From the NCBI GenBank assembly GCA_026392455.1, contig JAPLCB010000007.1, forward strand, positions 1 through 64,000: a stretch of 64,000 nt of DNA, read 5' to 3'. This document shows positions 33,745-42,835 of the stretch, piece after piece (position 1 is the stretch's first letter; every line of letters starts with the position of its first letter). A model generated the notes under the pieces. The model ran no database searches. It saw only the letters and a program-made list of their open reading frames with translations, and was not told where the DNA came from. Both the position numbers and the translations under genes were made by a program. This DNA comes from Propionibacteriales bacterium. Lineage in GTDB: Bacteria > Actinomycetota > Actinomycetes > Propionibacteriales > Nocardioidaceae.

Positions 33745-35259
33745 ATGCGACGCCTCTACGAGCTGCACGGCATCCACGGACCTGACATCCGTGGCGTGCG
33801 CCCTTACCAGGTGATCGGGCTGATCTGGTTCGCCAACCTGGTCGGCGCCACCACGCTGATGGTCGACTACCTGCTGGTGCTGCCGTTCCCGGACGCGGTC
33901 TCGACCCCGGCGATCGAGCGGAGCAACATCGTCCTCGGCGTTGCCTGCGTGGTCGCCAGCTGGATCGTGCTGGGCGCGATCGCGACCCCGCGGGCCAAGC
34001 ACGCCCTGGACTGGACCGTGCGCGGGGCTCCGCCCGACGCCGAGGAGCGCGAGGCGACGCTGGCCCTGCCCTGGTGGCTGTTCTGGATGCAAGTGGTGAC
34101 CTGGATCGTCTCGACGGTGATCTTCTTCGCCGCGAACGTCGACGTCAGCGTCAACTACGCCGTCCAGGTCGGTGGTGCGGTGATCATCAGCGGGCTGGCG
34201 ACCGCGGCGACGGTGTACCTGCTGTGCCTGCGGCTGTTCCGGTCGGCCACCGCGCGCGTGCTGGAGCTGTCGCCGCCGTCGAGGGACCGGCTCACCAGCG
34301 GCGTCGGCGAGCGGGCGATGTTCATCTGGGGGCTGACCACCGGTGTGCCGGTGCTCGGGCTGGTGCTGATGGTGGCCTTCGCGAACGAGTCCGGGGTGTC
34401 GCTGGAGAAGCTGTCGCTCAGCACCCTGGTGATCGGCCTCGGTGCCCTGGTCACCGGGCTCTTCGCCAACCTGCTGTTCGCCAAGTCCGTCGGTGAGCCC
34501 CTGTGCGAGCTGACCGAGGCCCTGGCCGCGATCGAGGACGGTGACCTGTCGGTGCACGTCACGGTCGACGACCCCGGCGAGATCGGCCGGCTCCAGGCGG
34601 GGATCAACTCGATGGTCCGCGCCCTGAACGAGCGCGAGCAGCTGCGCGACCTCTTCGGACGGCACGTCGGCGAGGACGTCGCCCGGTTGGCCCTGGCCCA
34701 GGGGGTCGCGCTCGGTGGCGAGGAGCGCGAGTGCGCGGCCCTGTTCGTCGACGTCATCGGCTCGACGACGTTTGCTGCCGAGCGCTCGCCGGGGGAGGTG
34801 GTGGCGGCGCTGAACCGGTTCTTCGAGGTTGTCGTCTCCGTGGTCGCCGAGCACGGCGGGCTGGTCAACAAGTTCGAGGGCGACGCCGCGCTCTGCATCT
34901 TCGGCGCACCGTTGGAGCTGCACGACCCGGCGGCGTCGGCCCTGGCCGCGGCCCGGACGATGGCGAAGCGCCTGCGTGAGGAGGTCCCGGACCTGGACGC
35001 CGGGATCGGGGTGTCGCACGGTCTGGTGATCGCGGGCAACATCGGCTCGACCGAACGGCTGGAGTACACGGTCATCGGCGACCCGGTGAACGAGGCCGCG
35101 CGGCTCACCGAGCAGGCCAAGGAACGTCCCGAACGGGTCGTTGCCTCGGAGCGGATCGTCGATCGTGCCGGGTACGGCGAGCAGCGGTTGTGGCAGCTGC
35201 TGGACCCGGTCCTCCTGCGCGGACGTCTCGAGGAGACCACCCTCGCCGTCCCCCTCTGA
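33745..35259 (+). CDS. Membrane class III adenylate/guanylate cyclase with HAMP domain
   Basis: A 504-residue cyclase. About six membrane segments fill residues 20-245, a HAMP linker follows (KSVGEPLCELTEALAAIEDG), then the class III catalytic domain from about 325. Metal-binding residues appear in LFVDVIGSTTF (about 332) and NKFEGDAALCIFG (about 375-387, second Asp), and the transition-state Asn/Arg in YTVIGDPVNEAARL (about 441-454). All catalytic positions appear intact; the substrate-specifying Lys/Asp pair suggests ATP. The product would serve cNMP-binding proteins such as the two at 8.2-9.1 kb, though no physical link is shown. Confidence 0.93.
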   Translation: MRRLYELHGIHGPDIRGVRPYQVIGLIWFANLVGATTLMVDYLLVLPFPDAVSTPAIERSNIVLGVACVVASWIVLGAIATPRAKHALDWTVRGAPPDAEEREATLALPWWLFWMQVVTWIVSTVIFFAANVDVSVNYAVQVGGAVIISGLATAATVYLLCLRLFRSATARVLELSPPSRDRLTSGVGERAMFIWGLTTGVPVLGLVLMVAFANESGVSLEKLSLSTLVIGLGALVTGLFANLLFAKSVGEPLCELTEALAAIEDGDLSVHVTVDDPGEIGRLQAGINSMVRALNEREQLRDLFGRHVGEDVARLALAQGVALGGEERECAALFVDVIGSTTFAAERSPGEVVAALNRFFEVVVSVVAEHGGLVNKFEGDAALCIFGAPLELHDPAASALAAARTMAKRLREEVPDLDAGIGVSHGLVIAGNIGSTERLEYTVIGDPVNEAARLTEQAKERPERVVASERIVDRAGYGEQRLWQLLDPVLLRGRLEETTLAVPL

Positions 35260-35267
35260 CGCCGAGA

Positions 35268-35374
35268 GGGCGCAGATGTCCCGCGCAATGACGCTGAGCG
35301 GGCTGAGATGTCCCACTCAGGTGGGACATCTGCGCCCGGTCGACGTAGATCTGCGGGACATCTGCGCCCGGTCG
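35268..35374. repeat. Cluster of inverted and direct repeats (GGGACATCTGCGCCC)
   Basis: Between the convergent cyclase and F420 oxidoreductase genes, the unit GGGACATCTGCGCCC occurs twice in direct orientation as a 20-base repeat (35323-35342, 35355-35374) and once inverted (35268-35285). A perfect 11-bp hairpin AGATGTCCCAC-TCAG-GTGGGACATCT (35306-35331) lies within it. The cluster can fold into alternative long hairpins and may act as a terminator or a REP-type element. Confidence 0.8.
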
Positions 35375-35375
35375 G

Positions 35376-36407
35376 CTACTTCAGGGCGGTCGCGAGGGCC
35401 CGGATCGTCTCCGGTGGGTGGGTGCTGCCCGGGAAGTACGTGCAGATCCGGTCGGCCACGTCACCGAAGCGGCGCTTGATCTCGGTGGCGCACTCGGCGG
35501 GGGTGCCGACGACCGCGAGCGTCCTCAGCACGTCGTCGTCGATCAGGTCGATCATCGTCATGATGTCGCCGGTCTTCGACAGCGCGTTCAGCTCCGGCTG
35601 CAGGTCACCCCAGCCCTCGATGTCCAGCACCGACTTGTACGCCGGGGTGGACCCGTAGAAGGCGAGCAGGCCCTTGACCCCGAACGTCGCGGCCTCGATC
35701 TCGTCGGGGGTGTCGCCCATCGCGACGATCGCCTGGGGATACAGGTCGAACTGGCGTGCGGAGAGGGGCTCGCGGCCGCCCAGCTCGAGGCCTTCGGCGA
35801 CAGCGGGCAACGTGCGCTCCTGCACGTGCTTGTGGCTGTGGAACGGCATCACCAGCAGGCCGTCAGCGACCTCGGCCGCGGTCCTGGTCATCAACGGGCC
35901 GAGTGCGCCCAGCAGCACCGGCGGCACGCCGTACGGGTTCGGGCCGGGGACGAAGGTCGGGGGCATCAGGGTGTGTTTGGTGAACTCGCCGCGGAAGTCC
36001 AGGCGGGTTCCGTCCTGCCACGCGTTCAGGATCGCCTTCACCGCGAGCACGGTCTCGCGCATCCGCGCGGCCGGCCTGCTCCAGGTCGATCCGTACCGGT
36101 TCTCGATGTGCGGCTTGATCTGCGAACCCAGCCCGAGCCGGAACCGGCCGCCGGAGAGCAGCTGCAGGTCGTAGGCCATGTTCGCCAGGTGCATCGGGCT
36201 GCGCGGGATCGCGATCGCCACGTTGGTCATCAGGTCGGTGGGCGGCAGGAAGCCGACGGACGCCGCTGCTGCTGTCGTGATCAGCGGCAGGAACACGTCG
36301 TGCGGTCCTTCGAAGGTGAACAGGCCGTCCACCCCGGCCTCGATCAGCGTGCGCGCGCGGGTCGCCGCCTCGTCCGGGCGGCCGTCGAGCTGCAGGTCGA
36401 GCTTCAT
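35376..36407 (-). CDS. LLM-class F420-dependent oxidoreductase (TIGR03617-type)
   Basis: A 343-residue luciferase-like TIM barrel. Features: LDLQLDGRPDEAATRARTLI, GVDGLFTFEGPHDVFLPLI, TDLMTNVAIAIPRSPMHLAN, GRFRLGLGSQIKPHIENRYG and, at the end, VGTPAECATEIKRRFGDVAD. The IPRSP and GLGSQ motifs are typical of F420-using actinobacterial LLM enzymes. Reaction unknown; the family includes F420-dependent dehydrogenases and reductases. The ATG at 36407 overlaps the phosphotransferase stop by 4 bases. It is the last gene of a nine-gene operon. Confidence 0.9.
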   Translation of the reverse strand: MKLDLQLDGRPDEAATRARTLIEAGVDGLFTFEGPHDVFLPLITTAAAASVGFLPPTDLMTNVAIAIPRSPMHLANMAYDLQLLSGGRFRLGLGSQIKPHIENRYGSTWSRPAARMRETVLAVKAILNAWQDGTRLDFRGEFTKHTLMPPTFVPGPNPYGVPPVLLGALGPLMTRTAAEVADGLLVMPFHSHKHVQERTLPAVAEGLELGGREPLSARQFDLYPQAIVAMGDTPDEIEAATFGVKGLLAFYGSTPAYKSVLDIEGWGDLQPELNALSKTGDIMTMIDLIDDDVLRTLAVVGTPAECATEIKRRFGDVADRICTYFPGSTHPPETIRALATALK

Positions 36408-37474
36408 CCGATCAGCTCCAGGGTGCCGAGGTCGCGGATGGCGGCGCAGGAACGTTCGACCATGGCCGCGAACATCGCGTCCCCGCGTTCGGTCCGGGTC
36501 CCGTAGGCACACCCGAAGACGCTGACCAGAGGACCTTGCAGCATCGCGAACCGGTAGTCCTCCCAGCACGTCTCCAGCGCGTAGTCCGCCAGGGGCGAGG
36601 AACCGGTTCCGTACGCCAGCAGCGCGGCGTGGTAGTCGGCCACGATGCTGCGCTCGTGCTCGCGACGGTCGGCGACCGACAGTCCGGTCCCGAGCAGGTA
36701 GGCGAGGTCGCGCACCGGGAGGCCGAGGCTCAGCGTCTGCCAGTCGATCGCGCTGACGCTGCCGCCCGGCGACTCGTCGAAGAGCAGGTTGTCGAGGCGG
36801 TAGTCCCCGTGGACCAGGCCGAAGCGCTCGGACTGCCGCGCCAGCGACCAGGCCTCGGCGACCTGCACGCAGGCCAGCAGCGTCTCCCGGGTCTCCGGGC
36901 TCAGGGCATCGCCGAGCTGTTCGAAGAAGGTCTCCGTCGCCGGTCCGTAGACCGAGGCCAGCAGGGCAGCGTCCTCGGGACCGCTCAGGGTGATGCCGTC
37001 GATGTCGAGCAGGGTCGGGTCGCACCAGCGCGGGCCGTGCAGCCCGGCGAGGTTCACCGCAGCCTCACGGGCCTGCTCGGGGGTGCAGCCGGCGATCTGG
37101 TCGCCCTGCTCCGCCGGTGCCATGTCCTCCAGCAGCATCGCGAACCGGCCGTCCTCGGTGACCGCCGTGGTGGCGTAGCACCGAGGCGTACGGATGCCGA
37201 CCGTGCGGAGGATCTCGGTGTAGAAGCGGACCTCGGAGCGGTAGGCCCCGGCCACCATCGACCGGGCGGCGGCGTCGCCGGCCGGCAGCTTCAGCAGGGT
37301 ACTGCCGGGGAGGCCGGGAGCGCCGGTGAGCCGGATCCGGTAGCAGGACCCCATCTGCCCGGTCCCGACGACGTGGTGGTCGAAACCGGTGACCTCCTGC
37401 CCCAGCGCCTCGCTGAGCCAAGCAGCGGTGAGCTCCTCGACGGACCCGATCGGTTCCTGGGTGGTGAGAGTCAT
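36404..37474 (-). CDS. Aminoglycoside-phosphotransferase-fold kinase (ACAD10/11-like)
   Basis: A 356-residue APH/choline-kinase-fold protein. The ATP-binding Lys is in STLLKLPAGD, the catalytic loop is FGLVHGDYRLDNLLF (HGDxxxxN), and the metal Asp is in VSAIDWQTLSLG. Such phosphotransferases beside acyl-CoA enzymes resemble the N-terminal kinase of ACAD10/11, which phosphorylates 4-hydroxyacyl-CoA; an antibiotic-resistance role is less likely in this catabolic setting (inference). It sits between two LLM oxidoreductases, sharing one base with the upstream gene (TGATG) and four with the downstream one. Confidence 0.88.
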   Translation of the reverse strand: MTLTTQEPIGSVEELTAAWLSEALGQEVTGFDHHVVGTGQMGSCYRIRLTGAPGLPGSTLLKLPAGDAAARSMVAGAYRSEVRFYTEILRTVGIRTPRCYATTAVTEDGRFAMLLEDMAPAEQGDQIAGCTPEQAREAAVNLAGLHGPRWCDPTLLDIDGITLSGPEDAALLASVYGPATETFFEQLGDALSPETRETLLACVQVAEAWSLARQSERFGLVHGDYRLDNLLFDESPGGSVSAIDWQTLSLGLPVRDLAYLLGTGLSVADRREHERSIVADYHAALLAYGTGSSPLADYALETCWEDYRFAMLQGPLVSVFGCAYGTRTERGDAMFAAMVERSCAAIRDLGTLELIG

Positions 37475-38592
37475 CAGCGCAGCACTCCTGCAGGGGTCAG
37501 TCCCGGGTTCGTCGGGAGGTCGGTGAACTTCTCGGCCGGTCGGATCCCGCGCCAGGCGTCGACGACACCGGCGAGCTCGGTCGGGGTGGCACCGTGCAGG
37601 ATCACCGAGTCGGCGCCTGCATCGAACTGGTCGAGAACCCGACCGGCGCACTCGGCGGGCGTACCGGTGGCCGAGGCGGCCAACCAGTGCGCCGGCAGCA
37701 CCTCGTCGCGCAGGTAGGTCAGCTGCTCGGTGGTGCCGATCGCGTCGAAAGCGCCGGGGTACCCCTGCACCAGCGGGTCGTTGCGGAACAGTTCCAGGTC
37801 GGCGGGGTCCCAGCCGTTCGCGGTGACCAGGGCGGAGCCGTAGCCCTGCAGGTAGGTGGCCAGCCGTCCGACCAGCTTGCGCAGCCTGAGCTCCTCGGGA
37901 AGGTCGTCGGTGACCGTCGCCAGGACCGACCAGATCCGGACCGACGCCGGGTCGCGACCGGCCTGCTCGGCCGCGGTACGGACCCGGGTGACCACCCGGG
38001 CCAGGGTCTCGTCGCTGAAGAACGTGTGCAGCACGACGCCGTCGGCGATCCGCCCGGCGAGGTCGAGGCTGTTGTCGCCGATCGCCATCATCAGGACCGG
38101 GATGTCCTCGTCGAAGGAGGAGTCCTGGTTCAGGTAGGCAAACTTTCCGGCGGGCCCGTCGTGCCCGGCGACCGCTTCGCCGTGCCAGAGCCGCCGGTAG
38201 ATCCCGATCGCGTCCTCGAGCTGGGCGCTGGTGACCTTCGGGACCCCCATCAGGTCGAACAGCAGCCCGAAGCCGCGCCCGAGCCCGAGGGCGTACCGGC
38301 CGCCGGAGAGCCGGTGGGCGGTGGTCGCCATGGTCGCGGTCACCAGCGGGTGCCGGGTGTTGTGGTTGGTCGCGGCGGTGCCGATGCCCAGGGTCGTGGT
38401 CGCGGCGATCGCTGCCCCAGCCATCACCCCGGCGTCCTTGGTGTTGAAGCGTTCGGACAGGAAGATCGACCCGAGGCCGAGTCGCTCGGCCGCACGAGCT
38501 TCCTCGATCAGGTCGCGAGGGGTCGCCGAGTGGCCGGCGAGTCCGTAGCAACCGAGCTCGGGGAAGGCTTGGGCGGAGGGGGCCAGGATCAT
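37474..38592 (-). CDS. LLM-class F420-dependent oxidoreductase (TIGR03857-type)
   Basis: A 372-residue luciferase-like barrel beginning LGCYGLAGHSATPRDLIEEA, followed by LGLGSIFLSERFNTKDAGVM, GTAATNHNTRHPLVTATMA, LSGGRYALGLGRGFGLLFD and MMAIGDNSLDLAGRIADGVV. The T-N-H-N-x-R-H-P motif is typical of F420-dependent members. It is not a close copy of the other LLM enzyme in this operon, so the two probably act on different intermediates. ATG at 38592, 11 bases after the DUF3105 stop; the stop shares one base with the next start. Confidence 0.9.
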   Translation of the reverse strand: MILAPSAQAFPELGCYGLAGHSATPRDLIEEARAAERLGLGSIFLSERFNTKDAGVMAGAAIAATTTLGIGTAATNHNTRHPLVTATMATTAHRLSGGRYALGLGRGFGLLFDLMGVPKVTSAQLEDAIGIYRRLWHGEAVAGHDGPAGKFAYLNQDSSFDEDIPVLMMAIGDNSLDLAGRIADGVVLHTFFSDETLARVVTRVRTAAEQAGRDPASVRIWSVLATVTDDLPEELRLRKLVGRLATYLQGYGSALVTANGWDPADLELFRNDPLVQGYPGAFDAIGTTEQLTYLRDEVLPAHWLAASATGTPAECAGRVLDQFDAGADSVILHGATPTELAGVVDAWRGIRPAEKFTDLPTNPGLTPAGVLR

Positions 38593-38603
38593 CGTGCTCG
38601 CTC

Positions 38604-39290
38604 TCAGTACAGTCCGGGTTCGGCGGAGGCCGCGTTCGGCCAGGTCGTGAAGAAGGACGTGATGGCGTCGGGGTCGACAGCGCCGCAGTACAACCAGTTC
38701 CCCCGTTGGCTGCTCACGGCCGCCGTGTCCTCCGGGTCGGCCGACCACCGGGTCAGGGCGATGTGGGCGTCGTCCGGGAACGGTGCTCCGTCGGAGGCGA
38801 ACCAGGGTGCAGCGATGAAGCGCTCGCCCGCGGCCTGGTAGTCCGCGGCGATCCTCTCGAGGGCGGCCATCGCATCGGCGTCCGCGGCGGCGGTCTCGTC
38901 GTACCAGGCGATCGTGTAGCCGTGCTCGAGGTTGTGGACGAGGACCTCGACCGCAGGCCGGTCGGCTCCGTAGAACGGGCGCCCGAAGGTGGCTGGTGCC
39001 GGCCAGTGGTCGCCGGAGGCGGGTGGCGCGTCCGGGTAGACGACCTTCCCCGGCGGCTCGGCGTGCCGAGCCTGGCCGGCCACGGGCCGACTGATCACCG
39101 ATCCGCACCCGCCCACGAGCCGGGTGCTGCGGGGGTCCTCGTTGCCGGCGTCGGTGGCGATCAGGATGCCCGCGGCGACCAGACCACCGATCAGGACGAC
39201 GGCCAGGACCACCAGGACCAGGCGGTTGCTGGGACCGCGGTCCGGCAGGGGTACGAGATCGGGGAGTGCTGGCGGCGTCTGCTCGGTCAC
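38604..39290 (-). CDS. DUF3105 membrane-anchored protein
   Basis: A 228-residue protein with a cytosolic N-terminus, one membrane helix (about 23-46) and an exported domain. DUF3105 marks are YPDAPPASGDHWPAPATFG and VEVLVHNLEHGYTIAWY, where conserved His and Cys-Gly elements may bind metal. Function unknown. The GTG start overlaps the epimerase stop by 4 bases. Inclusion of an exported protein in a catabolic operon might hint at transport or at a secreted step, but it could be incidental. Confidence 0.85.
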   Translation of the reverse strand: MTEQTPPALPDLVPLPDRGPSNRLVLVVLAVVLIGGLVAAGILIATDAGNEDPRSTRLVGGCGSVISRPVAGQARHAEPPGKVVYPDAPPASGDHWPAPATFGRPFYGADRPAVEVLVHNLEHGYTIAWYDETAAADADAMAALERIAADYQAAGERFIAAPWFASDGAPFPDDAHIALTRWSADPEDTAAVSSQRGNWLYCGAVDPDAITSFFTTWPNAASAEPGLY

Positions 39291-40276
39291 CGGTGCAGCA
39301 TGCCATTCGCGGAGAAGAACGCGACCAGGTCCTGGATCGTCTCCTCGGTCGGCCGCGGCTCGTAACCGAGCTCGGCGCCGGCCTTGGTGCGGTCGACGAC
39401 CGGGCTCATCGTGATGTTCTCCAGGGCGGCCGGGGCGAACGACTCCGATCCGAAGCGCCGGGCGATCGGATCGACGAACGGCGCCACGGTCTCCAGCAGC
39501 CGCATCGGGATCTTGAGCCGCGGACCTCGCTGGCCGGCGTACCCGGCGGCCAGGACCTGCGCCTCGAACAGGTCGAAGCGGTGCCCGCCGAGCAGGTAGT
39601 TGTGGCCGGTGCGGCCCTTCTCGGCGGCCAGCAGGAACCCGCGCGCGACATCGCGTACGTCGACCATGTCGAACATCCCGGCCACGCTCGCCGGGAGCTT
39701 CCCGCAGGCCGCGGCGTGCAGGCTGACGTTCATCCGGGAGAGTCGTTCGGGGTGGTCGACCGGGCCGTAGATCCCGGTCGGGTTGCAGGTCAGGCCGTCG
39801 AGACCGGCGTCGACCACCTTGAGCAGCTCGACCTCGCCGTAGTACTTCGACCGGTGGTAGACCGGCAGGCCCGGGTCCGTGGACCGGCGGGAACCCTCGT
39901 GGACGGTGCCGCCCTTCTCGTAGTCGAAGGAGGCCAGCGAACCGCAGTTCACCATCCGTCGTACGCCGGCCGCGAGCGCGGCTCGGGCGACCGTGCCGAC
40001 ACCGTGGATGTTCACCTTCTCGGCAACCGGGTCCTCCTGGCGCAGGCTGATCACGGCGACCAGGTGGTGGACCACCTCGACCCCGTCCAGGGCCCGCGTC
40101 ATCGCCTTCTCGTCGAGCACGTCGACGACCTGGGAGGTCACCGAGCCACTGCTGGTCGAGCCTGTCGAGATCCAGGGCACCCGGTCGATGGCCAGGACGT
40201 CGTGCCCCTCGGCGACCAGGGCGTTGACGACGTTCAGCCCGAGGTAGCCGGCGGCCCCGGTCACGGCGACCTTCAC
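39287..40276 (-). CDS. NAD(P)-dependent epimerase / 3-beta-hydroxysteroid dehydrogenase-like
   Basis: A 329-residue extended SDR. NAD-binding motif AVTGAAGYLGLNVVNALV starts right after the GTG; active-site YxxxK is VYHRSKYYGE; NPTGIYGPVDHPERLSR and VDVRDVARGFLLAAEKG complete the extended-SDR pattern. The latter stretch is typical of the 3-beta-HSD-like subgroup that oxidises alcohols on sterols or other cyclic compounds. Operon neighbours support an oxidative catabolic role. Overlaps both adjacent genes by 4 bases. Confidence 0.88.
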   Translation of the reverse strand: MKVAVTGAAGYLGLNVVNALVAEGHDVLAIDRVPWISTGSTSSGSVTSQVVDVLDEKAMTRALDGVEVVHHLVAVISLRQEDPVAEKVNIHGVGTVARAALAAGVRRMVNCGSLASFDYEKGGTVHEGSRRSTDPGLPVYHRSKYYGEVELLKVVDAGLDGLTCNPTGIYGPVDHPERLSRMNVSLHAAACGKLPASVAGMFDMVDVRDVARGFLLAAEKGRTGHNYLLGGHRFDLFEAQVLAAGYAGQRGPRLKIPMRLLETVAPFVDPIARRFGSESFAPAALENITMSPVVDRTKAGAELGYEPRPTEETIQDLVAFFSANGMLHR

Positions 40277-41871
40277 GGGGTGCCCGTCCCCACCGTCACG
40301 GTGGTGTAGCTGCGGCCGCGCTCGGCACGTTCCCAGAGCGGGTCCGTGGTGGCGGTGCCCTGGCTCCGGAGCTCTCGCTTGAGGACCTTGTTGGTCGCCG
40401 TCGTCGGCACCTCGGTCGCGAGCCGGACGTACCGTGGCCAGGCCTTGGGGGAGAGGTCCGGCTGCTCGGCAAGGAACGTCTCGAAGGCGGAGGGCTCCAG
40501 GACGGCATCGTCGCGGAGCACCACGGTCACCATCAGCTGGTCGCCGACGTTCTCGTCCGGGACGGCGTACACGGCCGCCTGGCTGATCGCGGGGTTCCGC
40601 AGCAGCAGCGCCTCGATCGGTGCTGCGGCCAGGTTCTCGCCGTCGACCCGCAGCCAGTCGTCGGTCCGGCCGGCGAGGTAGATGAAGCCGGCCTCGTCGC
40701 GGTAGCCGAGGTCGCCGGACCAGTACATCCCGCCGTCCAAGCGGTCCGACGTCGCCTTCTCGTCGTTGTAGTAGCCGGAGAAGAACCCGGCACCCTGGGT
40801 GTTCACCAGCTCGCCGACGCAGGCGTCGAGGTTGGTGACGGCACCCGCTGCGTCGAAGGTCGCCCGCGGGCACTCGGTCCGGGACTCCCGGTCGTAGACC
40901 GCGACGCCGTCGAACGGCTGGCCGATCGACCCGAGCGGGGTGTCGTCGGTCCGGGTGATGATCACCGCGGTCTCGGTCGAACCGAAGCCGTCCCAGACGG
41001 TGCAGCCGAAGCGGCGACCGAACTCGCGGATGTCGCGGTCGGAGGCCTCGTTCCCGAACGCGGTGCGCAGCGGGTTCTCGGCGTCGTCGGGGAGTTCGGC
41101 GGTGGCGAGCACGTAGGCCAGCGGCTTGCCGACGTAGTTCATGTACGTCGCCCCGAAGTGCCGGATGTCGGCGAGGAAGTTCGTGGCGCTGAACTTCGCC
41201 GCCAGTGCGATCGTCGCGCCCCCGGCCAGGGCGGGCGCGAACGCGGCCATGATCGCGTTGGAGTGGAACAGCGGCATCGCGCAGTAGCAGGTGTCCGCCG
41301 GCGTCAGGGAGTACTTGTCCGCCAGCACGCTCCCGGACATCACCACCATGAAGTTGCTGACCTGGACCGCCTTGGGCTCACCGCTGGTGCCGGAGGTGAA
41401 GATCAGCATGAAGGTGTCCATCGCGCCGACCTCCGCGAAGCCTTCGGTGGTCCGCGGTGCCTCGGCGACCCACGCTCCCCACTCAGGGCCGCCGGTGTCG
41501 ACGACCCGGGCGCCGCCGAGGTCGAGCCCGTCCAGCAGGGGCAGGTGCTCGGCGTCGGTGAGCAGGACCTGGCAGTCGGCCCGGCGGACGTCGGCCGCGA
41601 GCGCCTCTCCCCGCCGGGTCGCGTTGATGCCGACGGTGACGTGCGCCCCGATGGCCCCGGCGAGCAGGGCGCGGATCATCTCGGGGGTGTTCTCCAGGAG
41701 GACTCCCACGTGCAGCGGGCGGCCGGGCGCCGCCCAGCCGGCGAGCACGTGGGCGCGGGCGGCCGCGTCCCCGACGGTCTCGGCCCAGGTCCAGGACTGG
41801 TCCTCGAACGCGAGACCGACCGAGCTGCTGTCAGCCAGGGCGCGGACCAGCTGCTGCACGGTCTCAGCCAC
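40273..41871 (-). CDS. Acyl-CoA synthetase (AMP-binding, FadD17-like)
   Basis: A 532-residue adenylate-forming enzyme. A5-type loop FTSGTSGEPKAVQVSN binds ATP phosphates; AMP-binding motif is WDGFGSTETAVII; the hinge and motif region are MYWSGDLGYRDEAGFIYLAGRTDDWLR-like (split between residues about 400-430); the catalytic Lys region is TNKVLKREL. It activates a carboxylate to its CoA thioester. The N-terminal sequence reminds me of FadD17 in the mycobacterial cholesterol regulon, a memory-based suggestion. It overlaps the hydrolase stop by 8 bases. Confidence 0.92.
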   Translation of the reverse strand: MAETVQQLVRALADSSSVGLAFEDQSWTWAETVGDAAARAHVLAGWAAPGRPLHVGVLLENTPEMIRALLAGAIGAHVTVGINATRRGEALAADVRRADCQVLLTDAEHLPLLDGLDLGGARVVDTGGPEWGAWVAEAPRTTEGFAEVGAMDTFMLIFTSGTSGEPKAVQVSNFMVVMSGSVLADKYSLTPADTCYCAMPLFHSNAIMAAFAPALAGGATIALAAKFSATNFLADIRHFGATYMNYVGKPLAYVLATAELPDDAENPLRTAFGNEASDRDIREFGRRFGCTVWDGFGSTETAVIITRTDDTPLGSIGQPFDGVAVYDRESRTECPRATFDAAGAVTNLDACVGELVNTQGAGFFSGYYNDEKATSDRLDGGMYWSGDLGYRDEAGFIYLAGRTDDWLRVDGENLAAAPIEALLLRNPAISQAAVYAVPDENVGDQLMVTVVLRDDAVLEPSAFETFLAEQPDLSPKAWPRYVRLATEVPTTATNKVLKRELRSQGTATTDPLWERAERGRSYTTVTVGTGTP

Positions 41872-42835
41872 GGGTCGCCTCCGCTCCTGCTGGCTGAGGT
41901 GCCGGCCCGCTGGGGCCTGCCTCGAGATCCGGGGCGAGGTGTCTGCTCAGGAACCTCACTGCGTGCCTGACGGCCGGCTCGTGGAAGGGCTTGCCCGGGA
42001 AGGTGTCGAAGTGGTCGCCGGGGTAGTGCCGGACCTCGGCCCGGGCCGCGAACGCGGCCTTGGCCGCGGCATGCGGGGGAGAGCTCTGGTCGAAGTCGCA
42101 GATCTGCACCAGCACCGGGGCGTTGATCCGGGAGGCGGCCTTCGCCGGTGCGCGGGTTCCGAGCTCCAGGGTCACGTGCGCAGCGATCTCGTTGCGCCAG
42201 GTGGGTCCGGCGATGCTGAGCATGTCCTCCAGGGCTCCGGCCACGGTGAGCGCTCCGACCTCGCCGGGGCGGGCGACGATCGGGATCATCTTCGCGTCGC
42301 GTCCACGGGCGACCGCGACCTTGCTCGCGATCCCGACGCCGGTGGCCTTGAGCAGCTCGCGGGTGGTGTGCGACCTGGTGGCGTGCAGGCCGGCCGCCAG
42401 ACCGTCGACCATCGGGACCACCGAGATCACCGCGGCGATGTCGGTGCGGTCTGCGGCGGCGCTGAGCACGTGCCCGCCGGCCAGCGACTCGCCCCACAGC
42501 ACGATCCGCTGGGCATCGACGCCGGGCAGCTTCCCCGCGGCCGCGATCGCGGCCCTCCAGTCCTCGAGCTGGCCGGGGAGCGAGACCGTCTGGCGCGGAA
42601 GGCCCTCGCTCTCGCCGAAGCCGCGGTAGTCGAAGACGAGGGCGTCCAGGCCGGCGGCGGCGAACGCCTCGGCGAACGGCGCGAGGCCGGAGTCCTTGGT
42701 GCCGCCGAGTCCGTGGGCCATCACGACGACGGGGCGTCCGGCGGCCGTGGCCAGGCGCTCGTCGGAAGCCGCGAAGTGCCAGGCCGCGCAGGTGGTGCCC
42801 TGCGACGTGAAGGTGAGGTTCTGCGGGTTCATCAC
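41864..42835 (-). CDS. Alpha/beta hydrolase (dienelactone-hydrolase/acetyl-xylan-esterase-like)
   Basis: A 323-residue hydrolase. Oxyanion HGLGGTKDSG, DALVFDYRGFGESEG, serine elbow LWGESLAGGHVLSAA (Ser about 122), acid in ICDFDQSSPPHAA, and His in YPGDHFDTFPGKPF. Length and motifs resemble peptidase_S9-like cytosolic esterases that act on small lipophilic esters. After a Baeyer-Villiger-type monooxygenase an ester or lactone hydrolase is the expected next enzyme (inference). The start ATG overlaps the TetR stop (ATGATG), with a second ATG one codon later. Confidence 0.88.
   Translation of the reverse strand: MMNPQNLTFTSQGTTCAAWHFAASDERLATAAGRPVVVMAHGLGGTKDSGLAPFAEAFAAAGLDALVFDYRGFGESEGLPRQTVSLPGQLEDWRAAIAAAGKLPGVDAQRIVLWGESLAGGHVLSAAADRTDIAAVISVVPMVDGLAAGLHATRSHTTRELLKATGVGIASKVAVARGRDAKMIPIVARPGEVGALTVAGALEDMLSIAGPTWRNEIAAHVTLELGTRAPAKAASRINAPVLVQICDFDQSSPPHAAAKAAFAARAEVRHYPGDHFDTFPGKPFHEPAVRHAVRFLSRHLAPDLEAGPSGPAPQPAGAEATRG

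Noticed and set aside
36404-37474. Aminoglycoside resistance gene
   Set aside because: The APH fold is broad; the catabolic operon context and lack of close similarity to known resistance enzymes favour an acyl-CoA-linked kinase.
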